A DNA stretch of 64,000 nt from positions 1,674,001 through 1,738,000 of the forward strand of contig NZ_JAPEMB010000001.1 in NCBI RefSeq assembly GCF_026343125.1, read 5' to 3'. This document shows positions 52,208 through 61,677 of this stretch, piece by piece (the first letter of the stretch is position 1; each line of letters starts with the position of its first letter). The DNA is from Streptomyces sp. NBC_00094 (lineage in GTDB: Bacteria > Actinomycetota > Actinomycetes > Streptomycetales > Streptomycetaceae). Below the pieces are notes generated by a model. The model saw only the letters and a list, made by a program, of their open reading frames with translations, did not search any database and was not told the origin of the DNA. The translations under genes were made by a program, and so were the position numbers.

Positions 52208-53220
52208 TCCTGGGCCTCCGTTTCTGGGGCGGATACGTGGACCCGGGCGGACCGCCGGTCCGAGGCGGGCACCCGGGCCGGGGCGGATTCCCGCCCCCCG
52301 GCGGACTCCGGGTCGAACTCGTCGGTGACCCGGGTCTCCCCGTCGCCGCCGGACCACGTGACGGTGAGCTCCCCGAGGGCGGTCTCCTGGTCGAGGGCGA
52401 CGGCCTTCTCCCGGTAGAGCTCCAGCAGGGCGAGGAAGCGGGCGACGACGGTGAGGGTGTCGCCGGCGTCCTCGATCAGCTCGCGGAAGGCCGCCGTCCC
52501 GCGCTCGCGGAGCAGCGCGACGACCACGGAGGCCTGCTCGCGGACGCTGACCAGCGGGGCGTGGATGTGGTCGACGTACACCTGGGGCTCGGCCTTGGGC
52601 TGCATGGCCTTGACGGCCAGCTTGGCGAAGCCCTCGAGGCCGAGGGAGATGACGACCTCGGGGAGCAGCTCGGCGTGGTGCGGTTCGAGACCGACGGTAC
52701 GGGGGTGGCGGTGCCCCTCGGCCTCCCAGCGCTCCTGGAAGATGTCCGCGATCCGCTTGTACGCGCGGTACTGGAGGAGGCGGGCGAAGAGCAGGTCGCG
52801 GGCTTCCAGGAGGGCGAGGTCGGCCTCGTCCTCCACCTCGGCCACGGGCAGCAGCCGGGCGGTCTTGAGGTCGAGCAGGGTGGCGGCGACGACGAGGAAC
52901 TCGGTGGTCTGGTCGAGGTCTCCGTCCGGCCCCAGGGCACGGAGGTGCGCCATGAACTCGTCGGTGACCTGGGAGAGGGCGACCTCGGTGACGTCCAGCT
53001 TGTGCTTGGTGATCAGCTGGAGGAGCAGGTCGAAGGGCCCCTCGAAGTTCGCGAGCCGTACGGTGAACCGCCCGCCGCCGGGCTCGGCGGCCTCCGCCAC
53101 GCCCTCCCCCGCCGCCTTCACCGGTGCCGCGAGGGAAACGGGCTCCGGCGTCTCGCCCGGGCCGCTGCCCAGGGGGCGGCGGCCCGGCGGGCGGGACGTT
53201 TCGGCAAAGGCCTTGTGCAT
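52204..53220 (-). CDS. scpA: Segregation and condensation protein A (kleisin)
   Basis: 338 residues; ATG 53220. The core begins FTVRLANFEGPFDLLLQLIT and continues KLDVTEVALSQVTDEFMAHL and VVAATLLDLKTARLLP, the ScpA N-terminal domain that contacts the SMC neck. The C-terminal winged helix (TVVARFLALLELYREKAVAL) binds the SMC cap. It has a 50-residue disordered start and a long Arg/Glu-rich tail, both larger than in Bacillus. Part of parA-RHH-scpA-scpB-rluB. Confidence 0.94.
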   Translation of the reverse strand: MHKAFAETSRPPGRRPLGSGPGETPEPVSLAAPVKAAGEGVAEAAEPGGGRFTVRLANFEGPFDLLLQLITKHKLDVTEVALSQVTDEFMAHLRALGPDGDLDQTTEFLVVAATLLDLKTARLLPVAEVEDEADLALLEARDLLFARLLQYRAYKRIADIFQERWEAEGHRHPRTVGLEPHHAELLPEVVISLGLEGFAKLAVKAMQPKAEPQVYVDHIHAPLVSVREQASVVVALLRERGTAAFRELIEDAGDTLTVVARFLALLELYREKAVALDQETALGELTVTWSGGDGETRVTDEFDPESAGGRESAPARVPASDRRSARVHVSAPETEAQE

Positions 53221-53266
53221 GGGGGTCCAGGGGGAACGGGGAAGCTCGGCAGCCCGCAGGCTACCG

Positions 53267-53755
53267 TCAGCGGCCGCGCAGACGGCGCACGAGGATGCTC
53301 GCGTCGCCGCGGGATTCCAGGTCCGCCAGGACGACGGCGACCGCTTCCCGGACGATCCTGCCCCGGTCGACGGCGAGGCCGTGCTCGCCCCTGAGTACGA
53401 GCCGGGCGTGCTCCAGGTCCATGAGCTCCTCGGCGGAGACGTAGACCGTGATCTTCTCGTCGTGGCGCTCACGGCCGCTGGGCCGTCGGTTCGGGGTACG
53501 GCCGCCGCGCCGCCGGGTCGCCGGGGCCGGCACCGTCGCGGCGTTCGCCGGCTTCGGGGCCTGACCCTCCGGCTCCACCGTCCGGGCGCGCGGTTCGGCC
53601 GCCTCGGAGTCCGCCGCCGTATGCTCCGCGGAGCCCTCGGCCGCCGTCTTGTCGCTCTCGCCCGCCGGTGCCGGGACGCCCCGGCGGGGTGAGGACGACT
53701 GGAGCGCCGTCCCCCCGGTCGTACGGAAGAGTTCGTCGGCGCCGGGCAGACTCAC
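53267..53755 (-). CDS. RHH-like protein coupled to parA
   Basis: 162 residues from GTG 53755, which overlaps the parA stop (GTGA); GTG 53767, in frame, is an alternative inside parA. About 100 residues are disordered (Ala/Glu/Pro/Arg). The C-terminal 60 residues look like a ribbon-helix-helix or centromere-binding partner: EKITVYVSAEELMDLEHARL, VDRGRIVREAVAVVLADLES. Position between parA and scpA suggests a regulator or partner of this ParA rather than a true ParB. Confidence 0.7.
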   Translation of the reverse strand: MSLPGADELFRTTGGTALQSSSPRRGVPAPAGESDKTAAEGSAEHTAADSEAAEPRARTVEPEGQAPKPANAATVPAPATRRRGGRTPNRRPSGRERHDEKITVYVSAEELMDLEHARLVLRGEHGLAVDRGRIVREAVAVVLADLESRGDASILVRRLRGR

Positions 53756-54885
53756 TCGGCGTGACACCGGGCGAGCACCTCCCTGGCGAGCTGGCGGTAG
53801 GCGGCGGCGCCCACGGAGTTGGAGGCGTAGGTGGTGATGGGCTCGCCGGCGACCGTGGTCTCCGGGAAGCGCACCGTCCGCCCGATGACCGTGTGGTAGA
53901 CGTGGTCGTCGAAGGCCTCGACGACGCGCGCCAGGACCTCACGGCTGTGCACCGTCCGCGAGTCGTACATCGTGGCGAGGATGCCGTCGAGCTCCAGGTC
54001 GGGGTTGAGCCGCTCCTGGACCTTCTCGATCGTCTCGGTCAGCAGCGCCACTCCGCGCAGGGCGAAGAACTCGCATTCCAGCGGCACGATGACCTTGTGA
54101 GCCGCCGTCAGGGCGTTCACGGTCAGCAGGCCGAGCGAGGGCTGACAGTCGATCACGATGTAGTCGTAGTCGTTCAGCAGCGGCTTCAGGGCGCGCTGGA
54201 GCGTCGACTCGCGCGCGACCTCGCTGACCAACTGGACTTCGGCGGCCGAGAGGTCGATGTTGCTCGGCAGCAGGTCCATGTTGGGCACGGCGGTCTTGAG
54301 GAGGACCTCGTCCGCCGACATGCCCCGCTCCATGAGCAGGTTGTAGACGGTGAGGTCGAGCTCCATCGGGTTCACGCCGAGGCCGACCGACAGGGCTCCC
54401 TGCGGGTCGAAGTCGACGAGCAGCACCCGTCGTCCGTACTCGGCGAGCGCGGCACCCAGGTTGATGGTCGACGTGGTCTTGCCGACGCCGCCCTTCTGGT
54501 TGCACATCGCGATGATCGTCGCGGGTCCGTGGTCGGTCAGGGGACCCGGGATCGGGAAGTACGGCAGCGGCCGTCCGGTGGGGCCGATCCGCTCGCGGCG
54601 CTGGCGGGCAGCGTCGGGTGCGAGGGTGGCCGCGTACTCCGGGTCGGGCTCGTACTCGGCGTCGGGGTCGTAGAAGTGCCCCTCGGGCACCTCGTCATAG
54701 GCGGCGAAGTGGGTGGACTCTCGGCCCATCTCGTTGCCGGCCGTGGCGTTCACGTGTAGGCCGTCCATCGTCTTCATCGTGTGGGCTGTCGTCATGGGCT
54801 GGTGCGTCGCGAAGGTCCGCACCGCGACGGAGCCGATCGGAGCACCTGGCGCACCGCTCCCGGGAGTAATTGTCGACTCATTCAC
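53752..54885 (-). CDS. ParA/Soj-family ATPase (non-oriC copy)
   Basis: 377 residues from GTG 54885. Residues 1-120 are a variable acidic extension. Then the deviant Walker A KGGVGKTT (131-138), LLVDFDPQGALSVGLGVNP (Walker A'), YDYIVIDCQPSLGLLTVNAL (Walker B) and KVIVPLECEFFALRGVALL. It binds DNA cooperatively with ATP. The classical parAB of streptomycetes is near oriC; this second copy sits with scpA/scpB and, by context, links to condensin function. Confidence 0.9.
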   Translation of the reverse strand: MNESTITPGSGAPGAPIGSVAVRTFATHQPMTTAHTMKTMDGLHVNATAGNEMGRESTHFAAYDEVPEGHFYDPDAEYEPDPEYAATLAPDAARQRRERIGPTGRPLPYFPIPGPLTDHGPATIIAMCNQKGGVGKTTSTINLGAALAEYGRRVLLVDFDPQGALSVGLGVNPMELDLTVYNLLMERGMSADEVLLKTAVPNMDLLPSNIDLSAAEVQLVSEVARESTLQRALKPLLNDYDYIVIDCQPSLGLLTVNALTAAHKVIVPLECEFFALRGVALLTETIEKVQERLNPDLELDGILATMYDSRTVHSREVLARVVEAFDDHVYHTVIGRTVRFPETTVAGEPITTYASNSVGAAAYRQLAREVLARCHAE

Positions 54886-55149
54886 AAGTCGTCTTACCTC
54901 CTTGGATGTCACCAGGAACATTTATCGATAGGTCAGCGTGGCACCATGCCGACGGTTGGCGACTCTATGGCGTGTCACCGCTCCGCAGCAACACAATCCG
55001 CCGTACCCGGCCCGATGTGTCGGCAACCGAACACGTCTCTGTCAAGGGTGCGCAGGCATGCATCCACACGTTTCAGGGGTGTGCGAAACGGTTAAAGGGT
55101 TACGTTCGAGGCGAGTTGCCCGAGCCCCCGGACATGGCCGGACGCACAG
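54886..55149. other. parA upstream region, no gene seen
   Basis: 264 bp between parA and the ald terminator. It contains a GTTTC/GAAAC inverted repeat with a 10-12-bp spacer (55070-55091), which is not a parS site, and an A/T-rich patch GGTTAAAGGGTTACG near 55091. It should contain the parA-scp operon promoter. Confidence 0.45.
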
Positions 55150-55182
55150 CCGGCCGGACCTTGTCGAACAAGGTCCGGCCGG
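55150..55182 (-). terminator. Hairpin terminator of ald
   Basis: Perfect 15-bp inverted repeat (55150-55164 with 55168-55182), loop CGA, about 45 nt past the ald stop. Confidence 0.88.
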
Positions 55183-55226
55183 GTGTGTGGCATTGACGGC
55201 ACGCGTTGACGGCGGTGCCGCGGGGA

Positions 55227-56342
55227 TCAGCCCAGGAGGGTCTGGAGCTCCAGGTGCTCGAGGCCGTGCGCCTCGGCGACCTCCTTGTAAACCACCTTGC
55301 CGTCATGGGTGTTGAGGCCCAGGGCGAGCGCGGAGTCGCGGCGCAGCGCCTCGACCCAGCCGTTGTTCGCCAGCGACACGATGTAGGGCAGCGTGGCGTT
55401 GGTGAGGGCGTAGGTGGAGGTGTTCGGGACGGCGCCCGGCATGTTGGCGACGCAGTAGAAGACCGAGTTGTGGACCTGGAAGGTCGGCTCGGCGTGGGTG
55501 GTCGCGTGGGAGTCCTCGAAGCAGCCGCCCTGGTCGATCGCAATGTCGACAAGGACACTTCCGGGCTTCATCTTGGCGACGAGCTCGTTGGTGACCAGCT
55601 TCGGGGCCTTGGCGCCCGGGATGAGGACGGCACCGATGACGAGGTCGGCCTCGACGACGGCCTTCTCCAGCTCGTAGGCGTTGGAGACGATCGTCTTCAC
55701 CTTGGTGCCGAAGATCTTGTCGGCCTCGCGGAGCTTGTTGATGTCACGGTCGAGCAGGGTCACGTGGAAGCCCATGCCGACGGCGATCTGGGTGGCGTTC
55801 CAGCCGGAGACGCCGCCGCCGATGACGACGCACTCGCCGGCGTGGGTGCCGGGGACGCCGCCGGGGAGGACGCCACGGCCGCCGACCGAGCGCATCAGGT
55901 GGTAGGCGCCGACCTGCGGGGCCAGGCGGCCCGCGACCTCGGACATCGGGGCGAGCAGCGGCAGGGCGCGGTTCGCGGTCTCGACGGTCTCGTAGGCGAT
56001 GGCCGTGGTGCCGGACTCCAGCAGCGCGTCCGTGCACTCGCGGGAGGCGGCGAGGTGCAGGTACGTGAAGAGGGTCTGGTCCTTGCGAAGGCGGTGGTAC
56101 TCCTCCGCGATGGGCTCCTTGACCTTGAGCAGCAGGTCGGCGGTGGCCCAGACCTCGTCGGCGGTGACGAGGATCTCGGCACCGGCGGCGACGTACTCCT
56201 CGTCCGTGATCGAGGAGCCGACACCGGCGTTCTGCTCGATGAAGACCTGGTGGCCGTGGCGGACGAGCTCGTGGACACCGGCAGGGGTGATGGCCACGCG
56301 GAACTCGTTGTTCTTGACCTCGCGGGGGATGCCGACCTTCAT
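55227..56342 (-). CDS. ald: Alanine dehydrogenase
   Basis: 371 residues; ATG 56342. Starts [20 protein letters not shown] with substrate-binding Arg/Lys ([16 protein letters not shown]), nucleotide fold [20 protein letters not shown], catalytic His region ([14 protein letters not shown]) and [19 protein letters not shown]. Length equals the family norm. It interconverts L-alanine and pyruvate with NAD and ammonia and supports growth on alanine and redox balance. Single-gene unit with its own terminator. Confidence 0.96.
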   Translation of the reverse strand: MKVGIPREVKNNEFRVAITPAGVHELVRHGHQVFIEQNAGVGSSITDEEYVAAGAEILVTADEVWATADLLLKVKEPIAEEYHRLRKDQTLFTYLHLAASRECTDALLESGTTAIAYETVETANRALPLLAPMSEVAGRLAPQVGAYHLMRSVGGRGVLPGGVPGTHAGECVVIGGGVSGWNATQIAVGMGFHVTLLDRDINKLREADKIFGTKVKTIVSNAYELEKAVVEADLVIGAVLIPGAKAPKLVTNELVAKMKPGSVLVDIAIDQGGCFEDSHATTHAEPTFQVHNSVFYCVANMPGAVPNTSTYALTNATLPYIVSLANNGWVEALRRDSALALGLNTHDGKVVYKEVAEAHGLEHLELQTLLG

Positions 56343-56489
56343 CGTCGATCACGGTCCTTGAATCTGGGGGGATAACTGGGGCACTGCGATACATACCCGG
56401 ATGCACTGCGGCGCACCGGGGCAGACCACGTTCGAACGCGGCGGACCCAGTCTAATGAAGGAGTTCCCGGTGTCTAGCCTTTCAAAGTA

Positions 56490-58475
56490 CTAATCTTTCT
56501 CGAACCCACTGCGGATTTCGTAGGCTGCGGCTTGGGTTTCCAGCAATCGTTCGGCTGCGGCCCTGTGCAGCCTGGCGGCGGCCGGGTCGCCGAGCCGGTC
56601 GAGGGTGTCGGCGAGCCGCATCTGGAGCGCCGCCTGGAGCCTGGCGTCCTCCGCCCGACGGGCCCACTCCACCGCTTCCTCGCAGGTCCGCAGCGACTCC
56701 TCGGGCCGCCCCGCGTACTCCTGGACCCGGGCCACCTCGCTCAACGCCCGCGCATGGCCCGGGAGATCGGCGAGCCGGCGATATCCGGCCGCGGCGGCCC
56801 GCCAGTTCCGCAGGGCCTCGCCGTACCGTCCGGCGTAGGTGTGTACGGCGCCGAGGCGGGCGTACAGACGGGCCTGGTCGGCGCGCTCGTCCCGGGCCAG
56901 ACGCTGGGCGAGCGCCCGCCCGAACCAGTCGCCGGCCCGCTGCCAGTCCCCCAGCTCCTGGTAGGAGCCACCTACGGATTCCATCGCTCGACCGGTCGCG
57001 TACGGATCATTTGCTGCCCTTCCGGCCTCCAATGCCAACCGATATCGCAGCAGAGCGTCCTTCGTCCGTCCGGTCCGGGCGTCGAGATCGGCCAGGTTCA
57101 GCAGGGCGGCGGCCCGCTCTCGGTGCAGTCCGCGGCGCTCGGCCACGTCCAGGACCAGCTGATGGAGGCCGTACAGCTCGGGGGCCGCGGCCTCGGCGCC
57201 CCGGTGGGCGGCGAGCGCCCTGACCAGGGAGGCGATGAGGCGGCGGGCCAGGGTGTCGAGCTCCCCGTCGGCGACGGCGAGGCGGGCGGAGGCGAGGAGG
57301 ACGGGCTGCCGGGAACGCAGCCAGTCGGCCCCTGCGGCCCTGGCCGGGAAGCGCAGGGCGCGCGGCAGCCCGGCCAGCTTCCGGCGGGCCGGCGAGCCCT
57401 CGGGTTCGGTGACCGCACGGCACGACTGGAGGAGCCGTACGGTCCGCTCCAGCATCCTGGCCCGGGCGAGCTGCACCTCGGCGGGCCGGTCGCGCTCCTC
57501 CAGCTGGGCGCGAAGGAGGGGGACGAGATGGCCGGGGACCTCGTACTGCCCGTCGTCACCGCCGGAGACGAGCCCCATGGCGGCGAAGTCGGCGAGGGTG
57601 GTGGCCGCCGCGGAGACCGAGCAGCCGGCCAGGGCGGAGGCGGTGTGGGCGTCGGCCCGGCCGAGCGGGGCCAGGGAGAGGAATCGCAGTATCCGGGCGG
57701 CGGTCGCCGGCAGCGCCTCGTGGGCGAGCACGAAGGCCCGGGTGAGCGGGTCGCCGGTCAGCCCGCGCAGCTGCTTCGAGAGGTCGGCGACGGAGGCCTT
57801 GGGACGGGCGGCGAGCCAGCCCCCGGCGAGGACGACCGCGCCGGGCATCCCGCCGCACGCCTCGACCAGCGTCTCGGCGGCCTGCGGGTCGACCGTGATG
57901 CGGACGGAACCGGTGAAGGCGGTGAGCAGCTCGATGGCCGACTTGGGGTCGAGTCCGCCGAGCGTGCAGGGCCGTACGTCGGGGATGCCGGTGAGCGGCC
58001 CCTTGGAGACCCCGACGACCAGGGTGTCGGGGTTGTCGGGGATCAGCGGGTCGGCCTGGGCGGCGTCGACGGCGTCGTCGAGGATCAGGACGGCCCGGCG
58101 CCCGGCGAGCGCGTGGCGGACCAGCTCGGTCAGCTCGTCCTCGGCGGCGCCGGGGGGTTCGGCCACGCCCAGCGCGGCCAGGAGCTCCTGGGCGACGCGG
58201 GCGGTGGGGACGGGATCGCCGCCGGGCTCGGTGAGCCGGGCGCGGAAGACCCCGTCCGGGTACCGGTCGGCGAGCCCGCCGGCCAGTTCCTCGGCGAGGG
58301 CGGTACGGCCGGAGCCGGGTTTCCCGGCGACGAGGAGGACCCGGGCGCGGGGTGCCTTGCGGCCCGTGAGGGTGTCGAGGCCCGTCCGCTCGATGTCGGC
58401 GCGCAGAGCCTTGAGCTCCCGCTGCCGGCCGAAGAACCGCCGGTCCACGGCCGCCGCCACCGCCTGATCCGTCAC
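56490..58475 (-). CDS. NB-ARC-type ATPase with TPR repeats
   Basis: 661 residues from GTG 58475 (GGGAGCG about 8 nt upstream). Starts with FFGRQRELKALRADIER, a STAND-type entry. P-loop VAGKPGSGRTALAEELA has Arg where the Walker A Lys is expected. Walker B-like AVLILDDAVDAAQ, then winged-helix and a helical region. The last 250 residues are TPR-like repeats (AALLNLADLDARTGRTKDAL, SYQELGDWQRAGDWFGRALA, VARVQEYAGRPEESLRTCEE). STAND proteins are signal switches; relatives act in development or secondary metabolism in actinomycetes. There is no DNA-binding domain, unlike AfsR. Adjacent to ald but with its own unit. Confidence 0.85.
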   Translation of the reverse strand: MTDQAVAAAVDRRFFGRQRELKALRADIERTGLDTLTGRKAPRARVLLVAGKPGSGRTALAEELAGGLADRYPDGVFRARLTEPGGDPVPTARVAQELLAALGVAEPPGAAEDELTELVRHALAGRRAVLILDDAVDAAQADPLIPDNPDTLVVGVSKGPLTGIPDVRPCTLGGLDPKSAIELLTAFTGSVRITVDPQAAETLVEACGGMPGAVVLAGGWLAARPKASVADLSKQLRGLTGDPLTRAFVLAHEALPATAARILRFLSLAPLGRADAHTASALAGCSVSAAATTLADFAAMGLVSGGDDGQYEVPGHLVPLLRAQLEERDRPAEVQLARARMLERTVRLLQSCRAVTEPEGSPARRKLAGLPRALRFPARAAGADWLRSRQPVLLASARLAVADGELDTLARRLIASLVRALAAHRGAEAAAPELYGLHQLVLDVAERRGLHRERAAALLNLADLDARTGRTKDALLRYRLALEAGRAANDPYATGRAMESVGGSYQELGDWQRAGDWFGRALAQRLARDERADQARLYARLGAVHTYAGRYGEALRNWRAAAAGYRRLADLPGHARALSEVARVQEYAGRPEESLRTCEEAVEWARRAEDARLQAALQMRLADTLDRLGDPAAARLHRAAAERLLETQAAAYEIRSGFEKD

Positions 58476-58681
58476 GGGCCACGCTCCCGTCCACCTGCGC
58501 ACGAGCCGATCCCGCGGGGGGCTCCGCACGGGCGTTTCCGAGCGTAGTTCAGGGCACGGCACGGACTCGGTGGAGCGCGGCGGACGCATCCCCCGATCGG
58601 ATCAGCGGATGGTCACACCGCAGGGTCACGGGCGGGCGCCCCGGCGGGACGCACGCCCGGACCCCGGCGGGTCTAGGGGGT

Positions 58682-58725
58682 GTCTTGTCGATCAGGCCCC
58701 GCGAGCCCGGCCTGATCGGCAAGAC
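58682..58725 (-). terminator. Hairpin terminator of the ADP-ribose pyrophosphatase gene
   Basis: 17-bp inverted repeat with one mismatch (58682-58698 with 58709-58725), 10-nt loop, 9 nt past the stop at 58735. Confidence 0.78.
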
Positions 58726-58734
58726 GCCCTCCCT

Positions 58735-59361
58735 CTAGGAAGCGAACGGGCGGGCCGGCCAGGGCGCGTCCGCCGGGCGCAGCGCCTCGACGCCCTCGCC
58801 CGCCCGCGCGGTGGCCAGCGCCAGGGCGGCCACGACCAGGCAGTTGTTGTGCAGCTCGCCCGCGAGGACCGCGCGGACGAGCTCCGCGAGCGGCACCCGC
58901 GCCAGCTCCATGTCGGCCTCCTCGTCGGCGACCTCGTAGCGCTCGCCCTCCGCCTCCGAGAGATCCCTGGCGAGGAAGATCCGTACGGCCTCGTCGCAGC
59001 CGCCCGGGGTCGTGTAGACGTCGGTCAGGACCCTCCAGTCCTCGGCCTTGACGTGGGCCTCCTCGTACAGCTCGCGCTGGGCGGCGTGCAGCGGGTTCTC
59101 GCCGGGCACGTCGAGGAGCCCCGCGGGGATCTCCCAGAGCCTCTGCCGCACCGGGTGCCGGTACTGCTTGAGCAGCAGGACCCGGTCCTGCCCGTCGAGG
59201 GCCAGGACGGCCACCGAGCCGGGGTGGACCTGGTAGTCGCGGCGGGCGACCGTGCCGTCCGGCATGACCACGTCGTCCGTGCGGACACTGGTCTTCTTTC
59301 CCTGGAAGGGGGTCGTCGTCGCGACGACCCGCCACTCCTCCGGGGTGTCCTGCAACTCCAT
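58735..59361 (-). CDS. ADP-ribose pyrophosphatase-like NUDIX hydrolase
   Basis: 208 residues; ATG 59361 with GGGAGGA upstream. NUDIX box GLLDVPGENPLHAAQRELYEEAHV, with His replacing the last Gly. YRHPVRQRLWEIPAG and VYTTPGGCDEAVRIFLARDL are typical of ADPRase-type NUDIX proteins, which cut ADP-ribose to AMP and ribose 5-phosphate. It follows pyrG on the same strand with about 120 bp between, a gap that contains the 11-bp repeat array. Confidence 0.92.
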   Translation of the reverse strand: MELQDTPEEWRVVATTTPFQGKKTSVRTDDVVMPDGTVARRDYQVHPGSVAVLALDGQDRVLLLKQYRHPVRQRLWEIPAGLLDVPGENPLHAAQRELYEEAHVKAEDWRVLTDVYTTPGGCDEAVRIFLARDLSEAEGERYEVADEEADMELARVPLAELVRAVLAGELHNNCLVVAALALATARAGEGVEALRPADAPWPARPFAS

Positions 59362-59379
59362 CTGGGTCCTCCCACCATG

Positions 59380-59427
59380 CGAACCACATACGAACCACAT
59401 ACGAAATGCTACGAACCGCATACGAAA
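59380..59427. repeat. 11-bp direct repeats upstream of the ADP-ribose pyrophosphatase gene
   Basis: CGAACCACATA occurs twice head to tail (59380-59390, 59391-59401), then a shortened CGAAATGCTA, then CGAACCGCATA (59412-59422) and CGAAA. The period is about one helical turn. It lies 19-66 bp upstream of the start codon, directly before the ribosome site, where it could act as a regulator-binding array or merely be slippage. Confidence 0.7.
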
Positions 59428-59481
59428 GCCGGGGTACGCGTCCGTGAGGACCCGTACCCCGGCAACGTTAACGCCCGGGTG

Positions 59482-61140
59482 CTACTTGGCCGGCTTGCCC
59501 GTCTTGCGCTCGACGGCCGCCTTGACGAGGCCCGCGAAGAGCGGGTGCGGGCGGGTCGGGCGGGAGCGGAGCTCCGGGTGCGCCTGGGTGGCGACCAGGT
59601 AGGGGTGGATCTCGCGCGGGTACTCGACGTACTCGACGAGCTTGTTGTCCGGGGAGGTGCCGGAGAAGACCAGGCCGGCCTTCTTCTCCAGCTCCGCGCG
59701 GTAGGCGTTGTTCACCTCGTAGCGGTGACGGTGGCGCTCGTCCACGTACGGCTGGTCGTCGTAGACCTCGCGGACGATCGAGCCCTCGGCGAGCTTCGCC
59801 GGGTACAGGCCCAGGCGCATCGTTCCGCCCAGGTCACCGGCGCCCTCGACGTACGCGAGCTGCTCCTCCATCGTGGAGACGACGGGGTGCGCGGTGGCCG
59901 GGTCGAACTCGGTGGAGTTGGCGTCCGGGATGTCCGCCAGGTTCCGCGCGGCCTCGATGACGATGCACTGCAGACCGAGGCAGATGCCGAGCAGCGGCAC
60001 CTTGTTCTCACGGGCGTACTGGATCGCGCCGATCTTGCCGTTCACACCGCGGTCGCCGAAGCCGCCGGGGATGAGGATCGCGTCGACGTCGCCGAGCTGC
60101 TTCTTGGCGCCGGCCGGCGTCTTGCAGTCGTCGGAGGTGACCCACTTGACCTTGACGCGGGCCTTGTTGGCGAAGCCGCCGGCGCGCATGGCCTCGGTGA
60201 TCGAGAGGTAGGCGTCGGGCAGGTCGATGTACTTGCCGACGAGCGCGACCGTGACCTCGTGGTCGGGGTTGTGGACGCGGTCCAGCAGGTCGTCCCAGGT
60301 GGACCAGTCCACGTCGCGGAACGGCAGGTCGAGCTTGCGGACGACGTAGGCGTCCAGGCCCTCGGTGTGCAGCACCTTCGGGATGTCGTAGATCGACTTG
60401 GCGTCGATCGCGGCGACGACCGCGGCCTCGTCGACGTCGCACATCAGCGAGATCTTGCGCTTGATGGCGGTCGGGACCTCGCGGTCGGCGCGCAGCACGA
60501 TCGCGTCCGGCTGGATGCCGATGTTGCGCAGGGCGGCGACCGAGTGCTGGGTCGGCTTGGTCTTCAGCTCGCCGGACGGGCCGATGTACGGCAGCAGCGA
60601 GATGTGCACGACGAAGACGTTGTCGCGACCGACCTCGTGGCGGACCTGGCGGACGGTCTCCAGGAACGGCAGGGACTCGATGTCGCCGACCGTGCCGCCG
60701 ACCTCGGTGATGACGACGTCCACGTCGTCCGTCGCCATGCGGCGGATCCGGGACTTGATCTCGTTCGTGATGTGCGGGATGACCTGCACGGTGTCGCCGA
60801 GGTACTCACCGCGCCGCTCCTTGGCGATGACCTGCGAGTAGACCTGGCCGGTGGTGACGTTGGCCGAGCCGTCGAGGTCGACGTCGAGGAAGCGCTCGTA
60901 GTGACCGATGTCCAGGTCGGTCTCGGCGCCGTCGTTGGTGACGAACACCTCGCCGTGCTGGAAGGGGTTCATCGTGCCCGGGTCGACGTTCAGGTACGGG
61001 TCGAGCTTCTGCATCGTGACCCGCAGGCCGCGGGCCTTGAGGAGCGCACCCAGGCTGGAGGCGGTCAGGCCCTTGCCGAGGGAGGACGCGACACCCCCGG
61101 TGACGAAGATGTGCTTGGTCGTCGTGGTGTTGGGCGGCAT
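59482..61140 (-). CDS. pyrG: CTP synthase
   Basis: 552 residues; ATG 61140. Synthetase domain: [40 protein letters not shown] and [20 protein letters not shown]. Glutamine amidotransferase domain: [24 protein letters not shown] with the catalytic Cys near 387, and His/Glu in [13 protein letters not shown] [11 protein letters not shown]. The C-terminal extension is short. It makes CTP from UTP, ATP and glutamine. About 120 bp separate it from the downstream NUDIX gene. Confidence 0.97.
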   Translation of the reverse strand: MPPNTTTTKHIFVTGGVASSLGKGLTASSLGALLKARGLRVTMQKLDPYLNVDPGTMNPFQHGEVFVTNDGAETDLDIGHYERFLDVDLDGSANVTTGQVYSQVIAKERRGEYLGDTVQVIPHITNEIKSRIRRMATDDVDVVITEVGGTVGDIESLPFLETVRQVRHEVGRDNVFVVHISLLPYIGPSGELKTKPTQHSVAALRNIGIQPDAIVLRADREVPTAIKRKISLMCDVDEAAVVAAIDAKSIYDIPKVLHTEGLDAYVVRKLDLPFRDVDWSTWDDLLDRVHNPDHEVTVALVGKYIDLPDAYLSITEAMRAGGFANKARVKVKWVTSDDCKTPAGAKKQLGDVDAILIPGGFGDRGVNGKIGAIQYARENKVPLLGICLGLQCIVIEAARNLADIPDANSTEFDPATAHPVVSTMEEQLAYVEGAGDLGGTMRLGLYPAKLAEGSIVREVYDDQPYVDERHRHRYEVNNAYRAELEKKAGLVFSGTSPDNKLVEYVEYPREIHPYLVATQAHPELRSRPTRPHPLFAGLVKAAVERKTGKPAK

Positions 61141-61677
61141 CGCCAAGAGGGGGCTCCCGTGGTCGCGTTCTGGAGGTGCGTACCGGCTTCCCCTCCGGAA
61201 GAATCGGGGGGTGCCGTCGCTGCGGTTTCGGGGTCCTCGGCTGTCGCCGTTTCCCACCGGTCCACGGGGTACCAGGGTATCAGCGACATCGGGAGACCGC
61301 TTCCGGCCACACGCGGCAGTCGGGTGTTCACGGACGGCTACGGAGGGACGGGGCGGGTCCTGTTCGACGAGGTGCGGTGGGGTGGCCGGCACGGGAATCC
61401 TGTTCACCCGATCGGAGCAGCGGCGTTACCCGCGTGATCACCGTGTCACTAGGGTGCGACGTATCCTGCACGGACATGGCCCGCCGAGCAGGCCGGCCGG
61501 CGGCACCCCGCCCTCCACCCCCAGGGCTCGGTGCCCGGGAGAGATCCCCGACCGGACCGACAGCTCGTCGACGATCCCTAGACCGCTGACACACACAGGC
61601 CCGGCTGACACCCAGCCGGCGCAGCTGGAGCAAGCGCCCCACGGGGCGGACGTGGCCGTTCGACTGGAGTGAAGCAC
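61141..61677. other. Divergent intergenic region between pyrG and the GH15 gene
   Basis: 537 bp without a convincing gene. Promoters for both directions must lie here. A TCACTAGGG...GTATCCT stretch at about 61445-61466 could belong to a plus-strand promoter with a long leader to 61678. No leader peptide, riboswitch fold or repeat was recognised. Confidence 0.45.

Noticed and set aside
55070..55091. GTTTC/GAAAC inverted repeat upstream of parA as a parS centromere site
   Set aside because: The streptomycete parS is a 14-16-bp palindrome with no long spacer; here the arms are separated by about 10 bp and the sequence between is unrelated.
56428..56437. CGTTCGAACG palindrome upstream of ald as an SOS box
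   Set aside because: TTCGAA is central rather than two separated half-sites, so it does not fit TCGAAC-N4-GTTCGA; probably a chance palindrome.
58570..61437. Very long plus-strand open frame (over 900 codons) across the NUDIX and pyrG region
   Set aside because: It is the antisense of pyrG and the NUDIX gene, kept open by high G/C at third positions; its translation has no family resemblance and no ribosome site.
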